Assembly (NCBI RefSeq): GCF_000526715.1
Contig: NZ_JAGP01000001.1
Location: 1,426,001-1,490,000, forward strand
DNA: 64,000 bases
Direction of reading: 5' to 3'
DNA from: Hydrogenovibrio kuenenii DSM 12350
GTDB taxonomy: Bacteria > Pseudomonadota > Gammaproteobacteria > Thiomicrospirales > Thiomicrospiraceae
Positions 48,529 through 58,138 of the stretch are shown in pieces. The number at the start of each line of letters is the position of its first letter. Positions within the stretch are counted from its first letter, which is position 1. The translations under genes were made by a program, and so were the position numbers. The notes below the pieces were generated by a model. It worked only from the letters and a program-made list of their open reading frames with translations, was not told the origin of the DNA and searched no databases.

Positions 48529-51159
48529 ATGGAAACGCTAGAACAAGAAAAAGATTTTGAACATCTCGGCACACTGGTTATAAAAATGGACGCTTCAGGT
48601 GCATTACTCGAAATGAACGATGCATTTATAGAAGCCTGCGAATACGATCGCTCTGCACTTTCAGCAAATAACTTCTCCCAACTTATACATCAAGATACGC
48701 CCAAACGCTTAATAACAGATATCTGGCAAACACTCAAAGAAGGAAAACCATGGGTTCAGGTCTTAAAAATACAATGCCACAACGACAAATATATTTGGAC
48801 AGAAGCCAATATCGCGCCAGTATTAGAAAATAACAAAATCGTTGCAGCCCTTGCCGTACTCAAACCTTTATCCGATCAAACTTTTGTCCGCACAACTGAA
48901 CAAGCCACATCACTTTATAAGAAAATACGCCATGGTCACATTAAAAACGGTGTGCTCCTTACCCCCATGCAAAACCTGTGCTTATTCCATAAACTTCATC
49001 CCATTAACCTAATGGTAAGCAGCATTGCCCTGCTCGGTATAGTCGGCACACTGGTGCAACTGAACATCATAAATCTACCAGTCTGGGGTATTCCGGCACT
49101 CAATGCATTTCTCTTTATTTATGCTTTAGCGGGTAGAAAATACGCCTTTAATCGTTTGGGGAAAGCCAAAGTCCTTATCGATAAAATGCGTCAAGCCGAT
49201 TTTAATGGCCAGGTGGATTACTATGGTAACCACTCTTTGAGCAAACTGGTTTCTGCGGTCAAAATGATGCAAGTTCAGCTCGGTGCAACGGTTGAAAACG
49301 CCAAGGCGGAGCTTAACCACAGCACACGCATCAAATCTGCTTTAGACAGTGCCTCTGCCAATCTCATGATGATCAACAATAAAGGCAAAGTGCTGTACTA
49401 CAACAACGAATCCAAGAACTTTTTTCTACGCCATGCAGCAGCATTCAAACAAGCTTACCCAGACTTTAATCTCGAAAACTTAATCGGCCAATCCTTAGCA
49501 GGTGTATTCAAAACCGATATGTTTAACAAGCTAAGCAATAGCACGGAAGAAGTCGAAATCGAACAATCTTTTGCCAACCTATTGCTCCACCTTAAAATCA
49601 AACCCGTTTTCGATGCACAGCAGCAAATCATTGGCTCCGTCGTGCAATGGGAAGACCTCACCCAACAACGCAAGATAGAAGAAAACCTCAAGTCCACGTT
49701 ACAAATGGCCTCGTTAGGCCATACCGCTTTAACAATAGATACACAAGATCTATCCGGTTTCTTCTTGGACACATCCAACAATATCAATGCGCTACTGAGT
49801 GAACTGAATCAAATTATCGAAAGCATGGTCTTTGTGATGACCAAACTCGCCACGGGTGATTTGCAAGGCCGCATAGAGAAAAGCTTGCAAGGATCTCTTG
49901 CTGCGATGAAAGGCTCTACACACGTTTCATTGGATAACCTAAGTGCCATTGTTTATTACATCAAACAATCCGCTGAAATGGTCAGCACAGCCGCAAGCGA
50001 ATCTGCAAGCACTTCTCTTGATTTGTCCGATAGAACACAAAAAGCAGCCGCAGCACTAGAGCAAATCAACACCACCATGCAAACCGTACACAGTCAGCAA
50101 ACTGAAAATACGCAAGAACTGATGCAAATCAATCAACTTGCAACCCAGACACTTGAGAAAAACGCTTTTGCCAAATCGGCACTCGAATCGACCGTTACCG
50201 CTATTGACGATATGCAATCCACCTCGGAAAGAATAGCCAACATTATCGGCATGATTGACGGCATAGCTTTTCAAACCAACTTGTTAGCATTAAATGCTGC
50301 CGTTGAAGCTGCCCGCGCAGGAGAACATGGCCGAGGATTTGCCGTGGTAGCAGGAGAAGTACGCACCCTTGCTCAAAAATCTGCTTCTGCTTCTGCCGAA
50401 ATCCGTCAACTCATTGAAGAGTCCATTGACAAGGTTCACCAAGGCGTCAACAAAGTTCAAGAAACTAACCAAGCATTTGACGAAGTTAACCAAAGTGTTT
50501 CCACCATCGGTAACTCTTTATCAGAAGTGGTTTCATCTATTGAACAACAGCAAACAGCCGTTGCCAGAATCGCCGAATCCATCAACTCTTTGGATGACAA
50601 TCTACAAAGTAACGCGGCATTGGTAGAAGAAACTTCCGCTGCAGCCGAATCACTAAAAGATCAAGCCGTGCTACTTAGACGAGAAACCGACAAGTTCACC
50701 ATAGACACACAAAGAGCCAAAGAGCTGATTCAAACCACACCAGATATTTCAGGCATACGCATCTCAGATGTGCGCCAATCCATGCGCATCTGGAAAGCCA
50801 ATACCCAAGCCTATCTGAACGGTGTCAATGTGCCTATCGACCTGGAACACATCTCCGACCACAAAGCCTCTGCCGTCGGCAAGGCCATGGCACAACTACT
50901 GCATTTCCAACCCAGTATCGCCAGTATGGTCGAATATCAGAAAATGGATAAACTACACGTGCATCAACATCAACTGATAGCTGAAATTCTTAAATTGATG
51001 GATCACAACAACGATGCCGAAAACCTCAAGCAAAAAGACGCTCTGCTCGATGAGTTCGTCGATACTTCCGATGCATTGGATGCCGCGTTAAAAGAGTTGG
51101 ATTTAGGCATCGCACATAACGCAGACGCTATACCCGTGCCCGCCCAACTCAGCGCATAA
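48529..51159 (+). CDS. PAS-containing methyl-accepting chemoreceptor, Aer-like
   Basis: Chemotaxis transducer, 876 residues. An N-terminal PAS domain (about 12-115, [22 protein letters not shown]), then two hydrophobic stretches (about 155-195) with no large periplasmic domain, as in Aer. A second PAS-like region spans about 268-385, and the signalling hairpin about 470-690 includes [43 protein letters not shown]-terminal CZB-like domain (720-800, [29 protein letters not shown]) seems to lack several zinc ligands. ATG 48529 has AAAGGGG upstream; the TTG at 48493 lies inside the terminator and is rejected. NasT control is indicated by the leader. Confidence 0.93.
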   Translation: METLEQEKDFEHLGTLVIKMDASGALLEMNDAFIEACEYDRSALSANNFSQLIHQDTPKRLITDIWQTLKEGKPWVQVLKIQCHNDKYIWTEANIAPVLENNKIVAALAVLKPLSDQTFVRTTEQATSLYKKIRHGHIKNGVLLTPMQNLCLFHKLHPINLMVSSIALLGIVGTLVQLNIINLPVWGIPALNAFLFIYALAGRKYAFNRLGKAKVLIDKMRQADFNGQVDYYGNHSLSKLVSAVKMMQVQLGATVENAKAELNHSTRIKSALDSASANLMMINNKGKVLYYNNESKNFFLRHAAAFKQAYPDFNLENLIGQSLAGVFKTDMFNKLSNSTEEVEIEQSFANLLLHLKIKPVFDAQQQIIGSVVQWEDLTQQRKIEENLKSTLQMASLGHTALTIDTQDLSGFFLDTSNNINALLSELNQIIESMVFVMTKLATGDLQGRIEKSLQGSLAAMKGSTHVSLDNLSAIVYYIKQSAEMVSTAASESASTSLDLSDRTQKAAAALEQINTTMQTVHSQQTENTQELMQINQLATQTLEKNAFAKSALESTVTAIDDMQSTSERIANIIGMIDGIAFQTNLLALNAAVEAARAGEHGRGFAVVAGEVRTLAQKSASASAEIRQLIEESIDKVHQGVNKVQETNQAFDEVNQSVSTIGNSLSEVVSSIEQQQTAVARIAESINSLDDNLQSNAALVEETSAAAESLKDQAVLLRRETDKFTIDTQRAKELIQTTPDISGIRISDVRQSMRIWKANTQAYLNGVNVPIDLEHISDHKASAVGKAMAQLLHFQPSIASMVEYQKMDKLHVHQHQLIAEILKLMDHNNDAENLKQKDALLDEFVDTSDALDAALKELDLGIAHNADAIPVPAQLSA
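49071..49090 (+). repeat. Dispersed CCAG-N-CTGG repeat, copy inside the chemoreceptor gene
   Basis: AAATCTACCAGTCTGGGGTA differs from the legC copy only at the dyad centre (T for A). It encodes NLPVWG in a membrane segment. Confidence 0.5.
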
Positions 51160-51216
51160 AACCCGCATCACTTTCGCTTGTCATTTTGTTAAGATGACAA
51201 GCAAGCAAACCTTGTG

Positions 51217-52146
51217 ATGACGGCAACCATGTTTCTTTATCTCAGCTCAGCTATTTGTCAAAAACACAACAATAGCTGGGGGCACCCAGAAAGTCCCGAA
51301 CGCATTGTTCATATCGAACAAGCCCTTCAAGATAGCGGCATGATGCAATATGCCATTGCCCAACCTTTCTCTCCTGCTACTGATACCGATGTGTTGCGCG
51401 TGCACCACCCTAAAGTTTGGCAAACGCTCAAAGACAACCTGCCACAAAACGGCTTTGTCAAAATAGATGAAGATACCGGCATGAATCCATACAGCTTGGA
51501 TGCCGCGCTGATGGCCAGTGGTGCTATGCTCGCTGCCATTGATGGCGTGATGAACAATCAAGCCAAAACTGCCTTCTGCAATATCCGACCACCTGGTCAT
51601 CATGCAGAAATCAAACGGCCAATGGGGTTTTGCCTTATCAACCACATTGCCATCGGAGCCGCCTATGCTTTAGACAAATACAATCTAGAGCGCATTGCCA
51701 TTGTCGACTTTGATGTCCATCATGGTAACGGTACAGAAGACTACATCCGACAAGAACCCAGAGTCAGTTTCGTTTCCAGCTTTCAAGAAAATATCTTTCC
51801 CTTCACCAATCCGATTTCCGACATAGACAACATGCTCAAACTCCCTCTAAAAACGCAGAGCGATGGCAAAGTGTTTATGAATGGATGGCAAGAAGGCTTT
51901 GAATTTGTCAGAAACTTTAAACCGCAACTTATCCTCGTTTCAGCAGGTTTCGATGCTCACCAAAAAGACCCTCTCGCCAGTCTCAATCTAACTGAAGACG
52001 ACTTCTATCATTGGACACAACAGCTTGTAGAAATTGCAGATAATGTTTGTGAGGGCAAAATCGTTTCAACACTTGAAGGCGGCTATGATTTAGAAGCTTT
52101 AGCCAATTCAGCTACTGCACACGTCAAAGCCCTTTTAAAACAGTAA
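51217..52146 (+). CDS. Histone deacetylase family protein (acetoin utilisation/APAH type)
   Basis: Zinc-dependent deacetylase of the arginase/deacetylase fold; the substrate in bacteria is often acetylpolyamine or acetyl-lysine. Motifs: WGHPESPERIVHIEQAL, FCNIRPPGHHAE (active-site His pair), VDFDVHHGNGTEDYI (zinc ligands Asp and His), LVSAGFDAHQKDPLA (zinc Asp) and STLEGGYDLEALA. All catalytic residues look intact. Length is about 309 residues. Starts at GTG 51214, ATG 51217 and ATG 51229 are possible. It lies 57 bases after the chemoreceptor gene on the same strand, so it may be co-transcribed. Confidence 0.92.
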   Translation: MTATMFLYLSSAICQKHNNSWGHPESPERIVHIEQALQDSGMMQYAIAQPFSPATDTDVLRVHHPKVWQTLKDNLPQNGFVKIDEDTGMNPYSLDAALMASGAMLAAIDGVMNNQAKTAFCNIRPPGHHAEIKRPMGFCLINHIAIGAAYALDKYNLERIAIVDFDVHHGNGTEDYIRQEPRVSFVSSFQENIFPFTNPISDIDNMLKLPLKTQSDGKVFMNGWQEGFEFVRNFKPQLILVSAGFDAHQKDPLASLNLTEDDFYHWTQQLVEIADNVCEGKIVSTLEGGYDLEALANSATAHVKALLKQ

Positions 52147-52250
52147 AATCTACCAGACTGGGTTCAGCCTAAAACAACTAAAGCTTTTGATTCTCTAATC
52201 CAAATCCGATTAATTGAATCTTTATCCCTCACCCCAGCCTGGCAGATTTT
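52145..52250. repeat. Inverted pair of the dispersed repeat, 106 bases
   Basis: AAAATCTACCAGACTGGG (52145, overlapping the deacetylase stop codon) and CCCCAGCCTGGCAGATTTT (52232) face each other across 69 bases, between convergent genes. The arrangement resembles a BIME or a miniature inverted-repeat element. Confidence 0.65.
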
Positions 52251-52281
52251 AGTGTAATTTAACTCTGACCCAATTATTGTA

Positions 52282-53823
52282 TTAACCTTCTACTTTACTT
52301 TCAGGCAATTCCAAGGCGACATCTTTGAACGAGGCTAAGGCGGCTTCTAGGTGCTCAATAATTTCTTGTTGTAAAACATCTGGAGGAGGTAAGTTATCCA
52401 GGTTATCCAAACTATCATCTTTAAGCCAAAATACATCAAGGCTTGCCTTGTCGCGATTGATTAATTCATCATAACTATAGTATTTGAATCGTTCCGTTTC
52501 TTCTCTTACATGACGATTTTGAGGGTTATAGCACTGAATAAAATCTTTAAGATCACTTAGCGTCATTGGGCGTTGCTTTAATGTAAAGTGCTTGTTAGTT
52601 CTTAGGTCGTAGAACCAAATACCTTTGGTGTGTACTTTTTCATCACGAGCGGCATTGTCAAAAAACACAACATTGGCTTTAACACCATTAGCATAAAAAA
52701 TACCTGTAGGCAGTCTCAAAATAGTGTGAACATCGCAGTTATTTAACCATTTACGGCGAATACGCTCACCTGCCCCGCCTTCAAATAAAACATTGTCTGG
52801 CAATACAACGGCTGCTTTACCTGTGTCTTTTAAGCTTGCAACAATATGTTGTAAAAAATTAAGCTGTTTGTTTGTTGTTGTCGCCCAAAAATCTTGGCGT
52901 TCATAGGTTAATGCTTCTTTATCCTCTCCTCCATCAGCATTAGTAATCGTCATGCTGCTTTTCTTACCAAATGGAGGATTTGCTAAAACATAATCGACTT
53001 TTTCTGTTGGCTTATTTAGAAGTGCATCGGCTCTTTCTACTTCAGGCTCACCGTCGATACTACCGATATTATGTAAGAACAAGTTCATCAAGCACATACG
53101 GCGAGTGGAAGGAACGATTTCATTACCCCGAAATGTTTCGTCACGCAAAAACTTAACTTGGTCTTTGTTTAATTTCGATTTTGCGATGATGTTTTCATCA
53201 TGCTTAGATGGATTCCAATGGCTCATGCCTTTTTCAATCCATTGCTCATCACCGTATGTAATCCAATCACTTGCCGTTAAGAAAAATCCTCCCGTCCCGC
53301 ATGCTGGGTCAGCAATCGTCTTTTTCGGTTCAGGGCGAACACATGCGAGCATTGCATCGATTAGTGCGCGAGGTGTGAAGTACTGGCCGGCTCCACTTTT
53401 AGTGTCTTCCGCATTCTTTTGCAGCAAACCTTCGTATAAATCACCTTTAGCGTCAGAATCTAAACTAATCCAGTTTTCTTCATCAATCATTTTAACAATA
53501 CGTGCTAACTTTGCAGGATCAGGTATTTTGTTTTCAGATTTATAGAAAATAGCGCCAATCATGCCGCTTTCTTTAGCTAGGCTCTTTAAAACCTTTCTGT
53601 ATTGTTCTTCTAGCTTCTCACCCGTTAAGCCTTGCAAAGTTTCCCAGTTATAATCGGTAGGAACTTTAGTGTCTCTAGAGTATGGTGGTTGAGCATATTC
53701 ATATGCCATTTTTAAAAACAATAGATAAGTCAACTGCTCTAAGTAGTCGCCATAACCCACACCATCATCACGTAATGTATGACAGTAATTCCAAACTTTT
53801 TGTACTAACGCTGGTGCGTTCAT
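52282..53823 (-). CDS. hsdM: Type I restriction-modification DNA methyltransferase HsdM
   Basis: N6-adenine methyltransferase subunit, 513 residues. The HsdM N-terminal helical domain starts at VWNYCHTLRDDGVGYGDYLEQLTYLLFLKMAYEY; SAM motif I is TIADPACGTGGFFL near residue 170; the catalytic NPPF motif is in VLANPPFGKKS. It is the last gene of the operon, 43 bases after the HNH gene. hsdM placed at the 3' end, away from hsdS, is unusual. It converges on the deacetylase gene. Confidence 0.96.
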   Translation of the reverse strand: MNAPALVQKVWNYCHTLRDDGVGYGDYLEQLTYLLFLKMAYEYAQPPYSRDTKVPTDYNWETLQGLTGEKLEEQYRKVLKSLAKESGMIGAIFYKSENKIPDPAKLARIVKMIDEENWISLDSDAKGDLYEGLLQKNAEDTKSGAGQYFTPRALIDAMLACVRPEPKKTIADPACGTGGFFLTASDWITYGDEQWIEKGMSHWNPSKHDENIIAKSKLNKDQVKFLRDETFRGNEIVPSTRRMCLMNLFLHNIGSIDGEPEVERADALLNKPTEKVDYVLANPPFGKKSSMTITNADGGEDKEALTYERQDFWATTTNKQLNFLQHIVASLKDTGKAAVVLPDNVLFEGGAGERIRRKWLNNCDVHTILRLPTGIFYANGVKANVVFFDNAARDEKVHTKGIWFYDLRTNKHFTLKQRPMTLSDLKDFIQCYNPQNRHVREETERFKYYSYDELINRDKASLDVFWLKDDSLDNLDNLPPPDVLQQEIIEHLEAALASFKDVALELPESKVEG

Positions 53824-53866
53824 AATTTATCCATCAAATATACTATATTGTTTAATTTATAGTGAC

Positions 53867-54649
53867 TTATGCGCATTCTAAGATGTCTTCAACCCACTCT
53901 CTATTTTGATAGCCTTTTACCATTTTTTTGGCGAACACCGAAAATGGAGCATCAGCGACAATTAACCTTGCTAAAGAATCTACAACCGTTTCAAAACTTT
54001 TCCCTACTGAATCAATTCCAGAATTGAGGTCAGGGTATAATTCATCACCGGTTTCAATCAAATCCCTAATCTCTAAAGCCAACAACCTTCTTTCTTCATT
54101 TAAATCAGGGTGATCTAAATGATAATAACTTATTGAATCAATAACTCTTTGATTCTTAGTTTTTTCGTTAGGGTATTTAGGTCTTGGACGCCCATCATCA
54201 CAAAAATCTAATAAACTAGCATCTGTTGCTTTACATGGGTCCAGCAAAACAAAAGCCTCTGTATTTCTTTGAATGCGATTTGTTGCTCTACTACCTGAAA
54301 GTAAAGGAAAATGATCTCCTTTACCCTCGCTTTCTCCTGTTTCAGGATTCGTTCTAATACTGTTACAAAAGGTACAAGCGAATCTGAAGTTTTCATAATC
54401 TAGAGCAAACCACGGGTAAATGCTTTTAGGTCGAAAGTGGTCGACCGTATTGTCTGACCTATCTTCTCTTGATTCACAATACCAACACTTGTTATTAGAT
54501 AACTTTTTTAACGCTGGCTTCAACTCAGACCAAATAGACTGGCCCGTTTTAGCCTCACAAACTCCTTCATCAATATCTCTTTGTTTGATCTGCGCCTTTG
54601 TTCTCCAGCTTTGTGAAGGGTTTAGTTTACGAATATCAATCCATCTCAT
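53867..54649 (-). CDS. ptuB: HNH endonuclease, PtuB-like (Septu defence)
   Basis: Likely nuclease of a Septu-type anti-phage pair, 260 residues. It shows the TIGR02646-like HNH pattern: C55/C58 (KCWYCES), Asp70-His71 (NTVDHFRPK), C92/C95-N (FACTFCNS), so a structural zinc and an HNH active site are likely. It overlaps the ATPase gene by 14 bases, which suggests a stoichiometric complex. Related HNH/ATPase pairs also occur with retrons; no reverse transcriptase is present here. The symbol is by family resemblance. Confidence 0.85.
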   Translation of the reverse strand: MRWIDIRKLNPSQSWRTKAQIKQRDIDEGVCEAKTGQSIWSELKPALKKLSNNKCWYCESREDRSDNTVDHFRPKSIYPWFALDYENFRFACTFCNSIRTNPETGESEGKGDHFPLLSGSRATNRIQRNTEAFVLLDPCKATDASLLDFCDDGRPRPKYPNEKTKNQRVIDSISYYHLDHPDLNEERRLLALEIRDLIETGDELYPDLNSGIDSVGKSFETVVDSLARLIVADAPFSVFAKKMVKGYQNREWVEDILECA

Positions 54650-56396
54650 TCTGCCCTCCTTCTTGCTTTAACTTCAACATAACTTTCTTAATCAGATTTT
54701 TACTAGCCGCTCGCTTCTCTTCAGAAGGTAACGAGTCCATTTGTTGATTATCTTCAGCTTGTGAATCAAATTCATATCGAGCACGCAGATATTCTTCAAA
54801 TACTCTGTCACGGTTAGAAAACCTGAAACCTAGATTATCAAGCTCTAAGTTAATTTCGTTCAGTTTTGATTTCTCAATACTAGTTAATGCTTCATCTTTA
54901 GCCGTTATTTGTCTCTTACTTTCAAGCAGCTCCTCAGTATAACTATCTACTGAAGAGGCCAAACCAAACATATCGCTGGTAATAATTCCCGCATAGCCCA
55001 TACCTCTTGGATCAAAACTGGGTTTATGTGATTCAATTATCCTTGTTTCTTCATCCCTACTCAAGATTTGGACTTGATCACGGTTTAATTCAGCTATCGC
55101 GATAGGGTTATGAGTCGTTAGTACTATGTGGCTATTGTTCTCACCTTCTGAACCAGAAGTAACAAATTTATTAAGATAACCAATATAATCAACGCTCCAT
55201 TTAGGGTTTAAATGAGTGTCTGGTTCATCTAATAAAAATAAACTTTCTTCCTCTGCGGTAAATCTTAATAGCCCTAAAACTGTGAGTAACTGCTGCTCTC
55301 CTTCACTTAACTCACGGAAAGTAACGGTACCATCATTTTTTTTAAGCTTTACGCGAATGCGAACTTCACTGATTAACTCAGATACATAGGTACTTTCAAG
55401 GTCACGGAAAAAGTCTCTAGGCTCTTGATCTCCGACTAACTCATTCAGTTTGCCGATATCTTTGATAAACATGTAAAGGTATTCACGCTCTTTTTTATTC
55501 CATAAAGTCGCTTCATCTTTTCGTTTAATTTTGATGGGAGCCGTAGATACTTCATGAACTCGGTCTAAAAAACCACGAACAACACCTTCTGCCCCCCAAA
55601 ATATATCAGGCTTATCTTTACATGCGCCATGCATCCCTCTGGGAGTTTTACTCTTATTTAGATTCCATGACGGTTCATTGAGTTCAAGTAAAACAGAATC
55701 AATACTTTCAGCATTTTCATCAGTCTCCAACCCTAATTGCGTATCAAGAAACTGTCTGACTAAATCATCTTGTTTAAGAACAAACGCCAATAGAACAAAT
55801 TGGCTATGGACAGGTAGGGCGTAAAACAGACGTCTTAAACCTGGGTCTTCAGATTTAGCATTACGTAATTTACTATCATATTGCTGTAGATACGGGCGAA
55901 AAACAGATTCCATTCTGTCGCTATGACCAGAATAATAGCCGAAAATATATTTTGGTAAAAAGTTATCTTTGCGCTTTTTAAAGTCAGAAAATTTCATTGC
56001 TGATAATTCAGGATTCTCTGTTAATACACTCAGCAAGTCAGCTTGCACAGCTTGTTCAGCTTTATTTTCTCCCAAATCTTTATAGCTAATTTTATACGCA
56101 TCTTTTAAACGATCAGGGTCGGCATCAATTTCAATTTCTTTTTCATGGCAATAATAGCGAAGTGTATAAGCAAATGAAGGCTTATCACTTTCTTTTTTGT
56201 CGTTCTTACCCATAATTAAATCACGAAATAGTAAGGCCAACGCCTCAAGTACGTTTGATTTACCCGTTCCATTCCAACCAATGACTAAGGTGATCCACTC
56301 TTCTTCTTCAAAGTCGATAGTGACGTTTTTCAGGTTTTTAAACCTTTGACGTTCACCTTCTCGCTCTGAACCTATGGTAAATGAGGCTAACCGCAT
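54636..56396 (-). CDS. ptuA: AAA/ABC-type ATPase, PtuA-like (Septu defence)
   Basis: OLD/SMC-like ATPase, 586 residues. Walker A at residues 40-47 (GWNGTGKS), signature LSEGEQQLL near residue 370, Walker B LFLLDEPDTHLNP near residue 393, and HIVLTTHNPIAIAEL as the switch. A helical insertion separates the two halves. Paired with the HNH gene, this is the PtuAB (Septu) arrangement. The start is an ATG in a TAATG overlap with the hsdS stop, so it is translated together with the restriction system rather than being an independent insertion. Confidence 0.86.
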   Translation of the reverse strand: MRLASFTIGSEREGERQRFKNLKNVTIDFEEEEWITLVIGWNGTGKSNVLEALALLFRDLIMGKNDKKESDKPSFAYTLRYYCHEKEIEIDADPDRLKDAYKISYKDLGENKAEQAVQADLLSVLTENPELSAMKFSDFKKRKDNFLPKYIFGYYSGHSDRMESVFRPYLQQYDSKLRNAKSEDPGLRRLFYALPVHSQFVLLAFVLKQDDLVRQFLDTQLGLETDENAESIDSVLLELNEPSWNLNKSKTPRGMHGACKDKPDIFWGAEGVVRGFLDRVHEVSTAPIKIKRKDEATLWNKKEREYLYMFIKDIGKLNELVGDQEPRDFFRDLESTYVSELISEVRIRVKLKKNDGTVTFRELSEGEQQLLTVLGLLRFTAEEESLFLLDEPDTHLNPKWSVDYIGYLNKFVTSGSEGENNSHIVLTTHNPIAIAELNRDQVQILSRDEETRIIESHKPSFDPRGMGYAGIITSDMFGLASSVDSYTEELLESKRQITAKDEALTSIEKSKLNEINLELDNLGFRFSNRDRVFEEYLRARYEFDSQAEDNQQMDSLPSEEKRAASKNLIKKVMLKLKQEGGQNEMD

Positions 56397-58138
56397 TAGT
56401 CTTCCTTAACATCGTTCTTAATAAGTTTTAATTGATCAAAACCACCGGTACGCTCAATTTTGATTTTTCCTTCTTTTTCTAGCTGTCTTAATTCTGTATA
56501 AACTTCTTCTATGCGATCAGTTGATGTGCCATCAACTACGCCACATTTTTTAAAGGCTTCTTGCGCATCAATCCATCTATCTTCAGACGTTAAAACTTCT
56601 AATAAAGTATCCATTACATTAACTTTTTTTTTAGTTTGACGAGACTTTCTTGGTTTAACCTTTTTGGCTAACTCAACTCGTTCTTTTTTAATTTTTTCAA
56701 GTAACACTGATGCGTGCTCATCATTTGGGTTTTGTGGTACAAGCTGACCTGAAAAAGCTGATTTAAGAATATTCTTACGTTGAGCATCCGACTGCTTCAA
56801 ACCAAACGATGCAGCTTTGTCTTGCCTATCGACAGCATCCAATTCATTGGCCACTCTTTCTATCAATGCTTTTTGCTCGCCCAAAGAGGGAAGAGGGACC
56901 GCTAATGCACCCAATTTTGTCCCATTTACATTCGCTTGCCCTGCTGTTTGATTCATTACTTCAGCAATCCATTTTTTACCCAAAACGGAATTGATGTAAT
57001 GAGCAGCAATTTCAGGTAAAAAGTGTTCCGTAAATGTTACAGCGATCAGATAAGATGCATATGAAACAGGCTTACCAATATCTCTGTAAATAGCCGTCTT
57101 ACCTACAAGTTCAGCACTATTGGTTCGATTAAACAATAAATCTCCGTCATTCAGCAATAAACTTGGAAACTCATTATGGTCAACAGGCAAAAATTTTAGC
57201 TGATCATAATCTAGCTCTCCATTCTGAATATTCCCCATGCGCAACACTGGAACACCTGAGCTATCATCATTAGTTTTTGATGAAGAACCATAACGCTTAT
57301 TCACAGCCAATTGATCTATTGTCGCCCAAACCCAACCGTCAGGTAAAATAGGTAACCCTTTAGTGTCTGGTTTTACTGGTTCAGGATATTTCTCTTTCCA
57401 GCCTTTAGTTGGTTTTTTTTCTTTGGCTTTAAATTCTTCCAGCTTTTGTTGTTCCCATAGTGCGCGACGTTCTTTTAGAATTCGCTCTAAGAGTTTTGGG
57501 CCAGTTTCTTCAGTTTTATCGGAATTTGCTTCTCGCCATTGCTGAGTAAGAGTACCTTCAACAGCACTTTTTAACAATGATTGACGGTATTGTGTGAGCT
57601 TGAGTTGTGCAACTTTTAACTCAGAAATCCCTGAATCTAAGTCAGAAAATAACTCTTCAATTTTTTCAAAAATCCTTCCTTGTTCCTTCAGAGGAGGTAT
57701 AAATGTTTTATGGGCTAAAAAAGGGCCTCTATTAATATGCTTCATAGTACTACCATGCAAGTGTTCTGTATCAAGCATTTGTTTAATTGCAATTTTCATC
57801 CAATAGTAAAGTAAACCCGGATGAAATAGTCTAGTATCAGGAATGACTTTAAAAATATGTTGATTTAACCACGCCCTTTCACCACGCCAAATAAAAGCGT
57901 CTAGGGTAGCGGACCAACTAACAAGTAGATCCCCACTATTAACTTTATATACTTCAGGAAAGTCCATTTTGGTGTAATTAAATGGCTTATTTTGATTAGT
58001 TAAATTTTGAATCCTAATAATTGGAGTTCCAGCCTCACTTCTATGAGCAGGTTTGAAAGCAAATCCATTAATGTATTCAGCTAAATCTCCTATGCTCGCC
58101 TCAACCCAACCCTTCGGTAAATATTCAATTTCACTCAC
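56396..58138 (-). CDS. hsdS: Type I restriction specificity subunit HsdS
   Basis: Target-recognition subunit, 580 residues, with two TRDs: first about 7-200 (YLPKGWVEASIGDLAEYINGFAF), second about 275-440 (LPDGWVWATIDQLAVNKRYGSSSKTND). Conserved helical regions follow each (LKEQGRIFEKIEELFSDLDSGISELK; LGEQKALIERVANELDAV). A further 110-residue C-terminal extension is rich in Lys and looks like a winged helix (VYTELRQLEKEGKIKI). It begins with GTG in a GTGA overlap with the hsdR stop. Confidence 0.94.
   Translation of the reverse strand: MSEIEYLPKGWVEASIGDLAEYINGFAFKPAHRSEAGTPIIRIQNLTNQNKPFNYTKMDFPEVYKVNSGDLLVSWSATLDAFIWRGERAWLNQHIFKVIPDTRLFHPGLLYYWMKIAIKQMLDTEHLHGSTMKHINRGPFLAHKTFIPPLKEQGRIFEKIEELFSDLDSGISELKVAQLKLTQYRQSLLKSAVEGTLTQQWREANSDKTEETGPKLLERILKERRALWEQQKLEEFKAKEKKPTKGWKEKYPEPVKPDTKGLPILPDGWVWATIDQLAVNKRYGSSSKTNDDSSGVPVLRMGNIQNGELDYDQLKFLPVDHNEFPSLLLNDGDLLFNRTNSAELVGKTAIYRDIGKPVSYASYLIAVTFTEHFLPEIAAHYINSVLGKKWIAEVMNQTAGQANVNGTKLGALAVPLPSLGEQKALIERVANELDAVDRQDKAASFGLKQSDAQRKNILKSAFSGQLVPQNPNDEHASVLLEKIKKERVELAKKVKPRKSRQTKKKVNVMDTLLEVLTSEDRWIDAQEAFKKCGVVDGTSTDRIEEVYTELRQLEKEGKIKIERTGGFDQLKLIKNDVKED

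Noticed and set aside
53867-56396. Retron of the Ec78 type
   Set aside because: The ATPase/HNH pair is shared with some retrons, but no reverse transcriptase or msr/msd-like repeat is present nearby.
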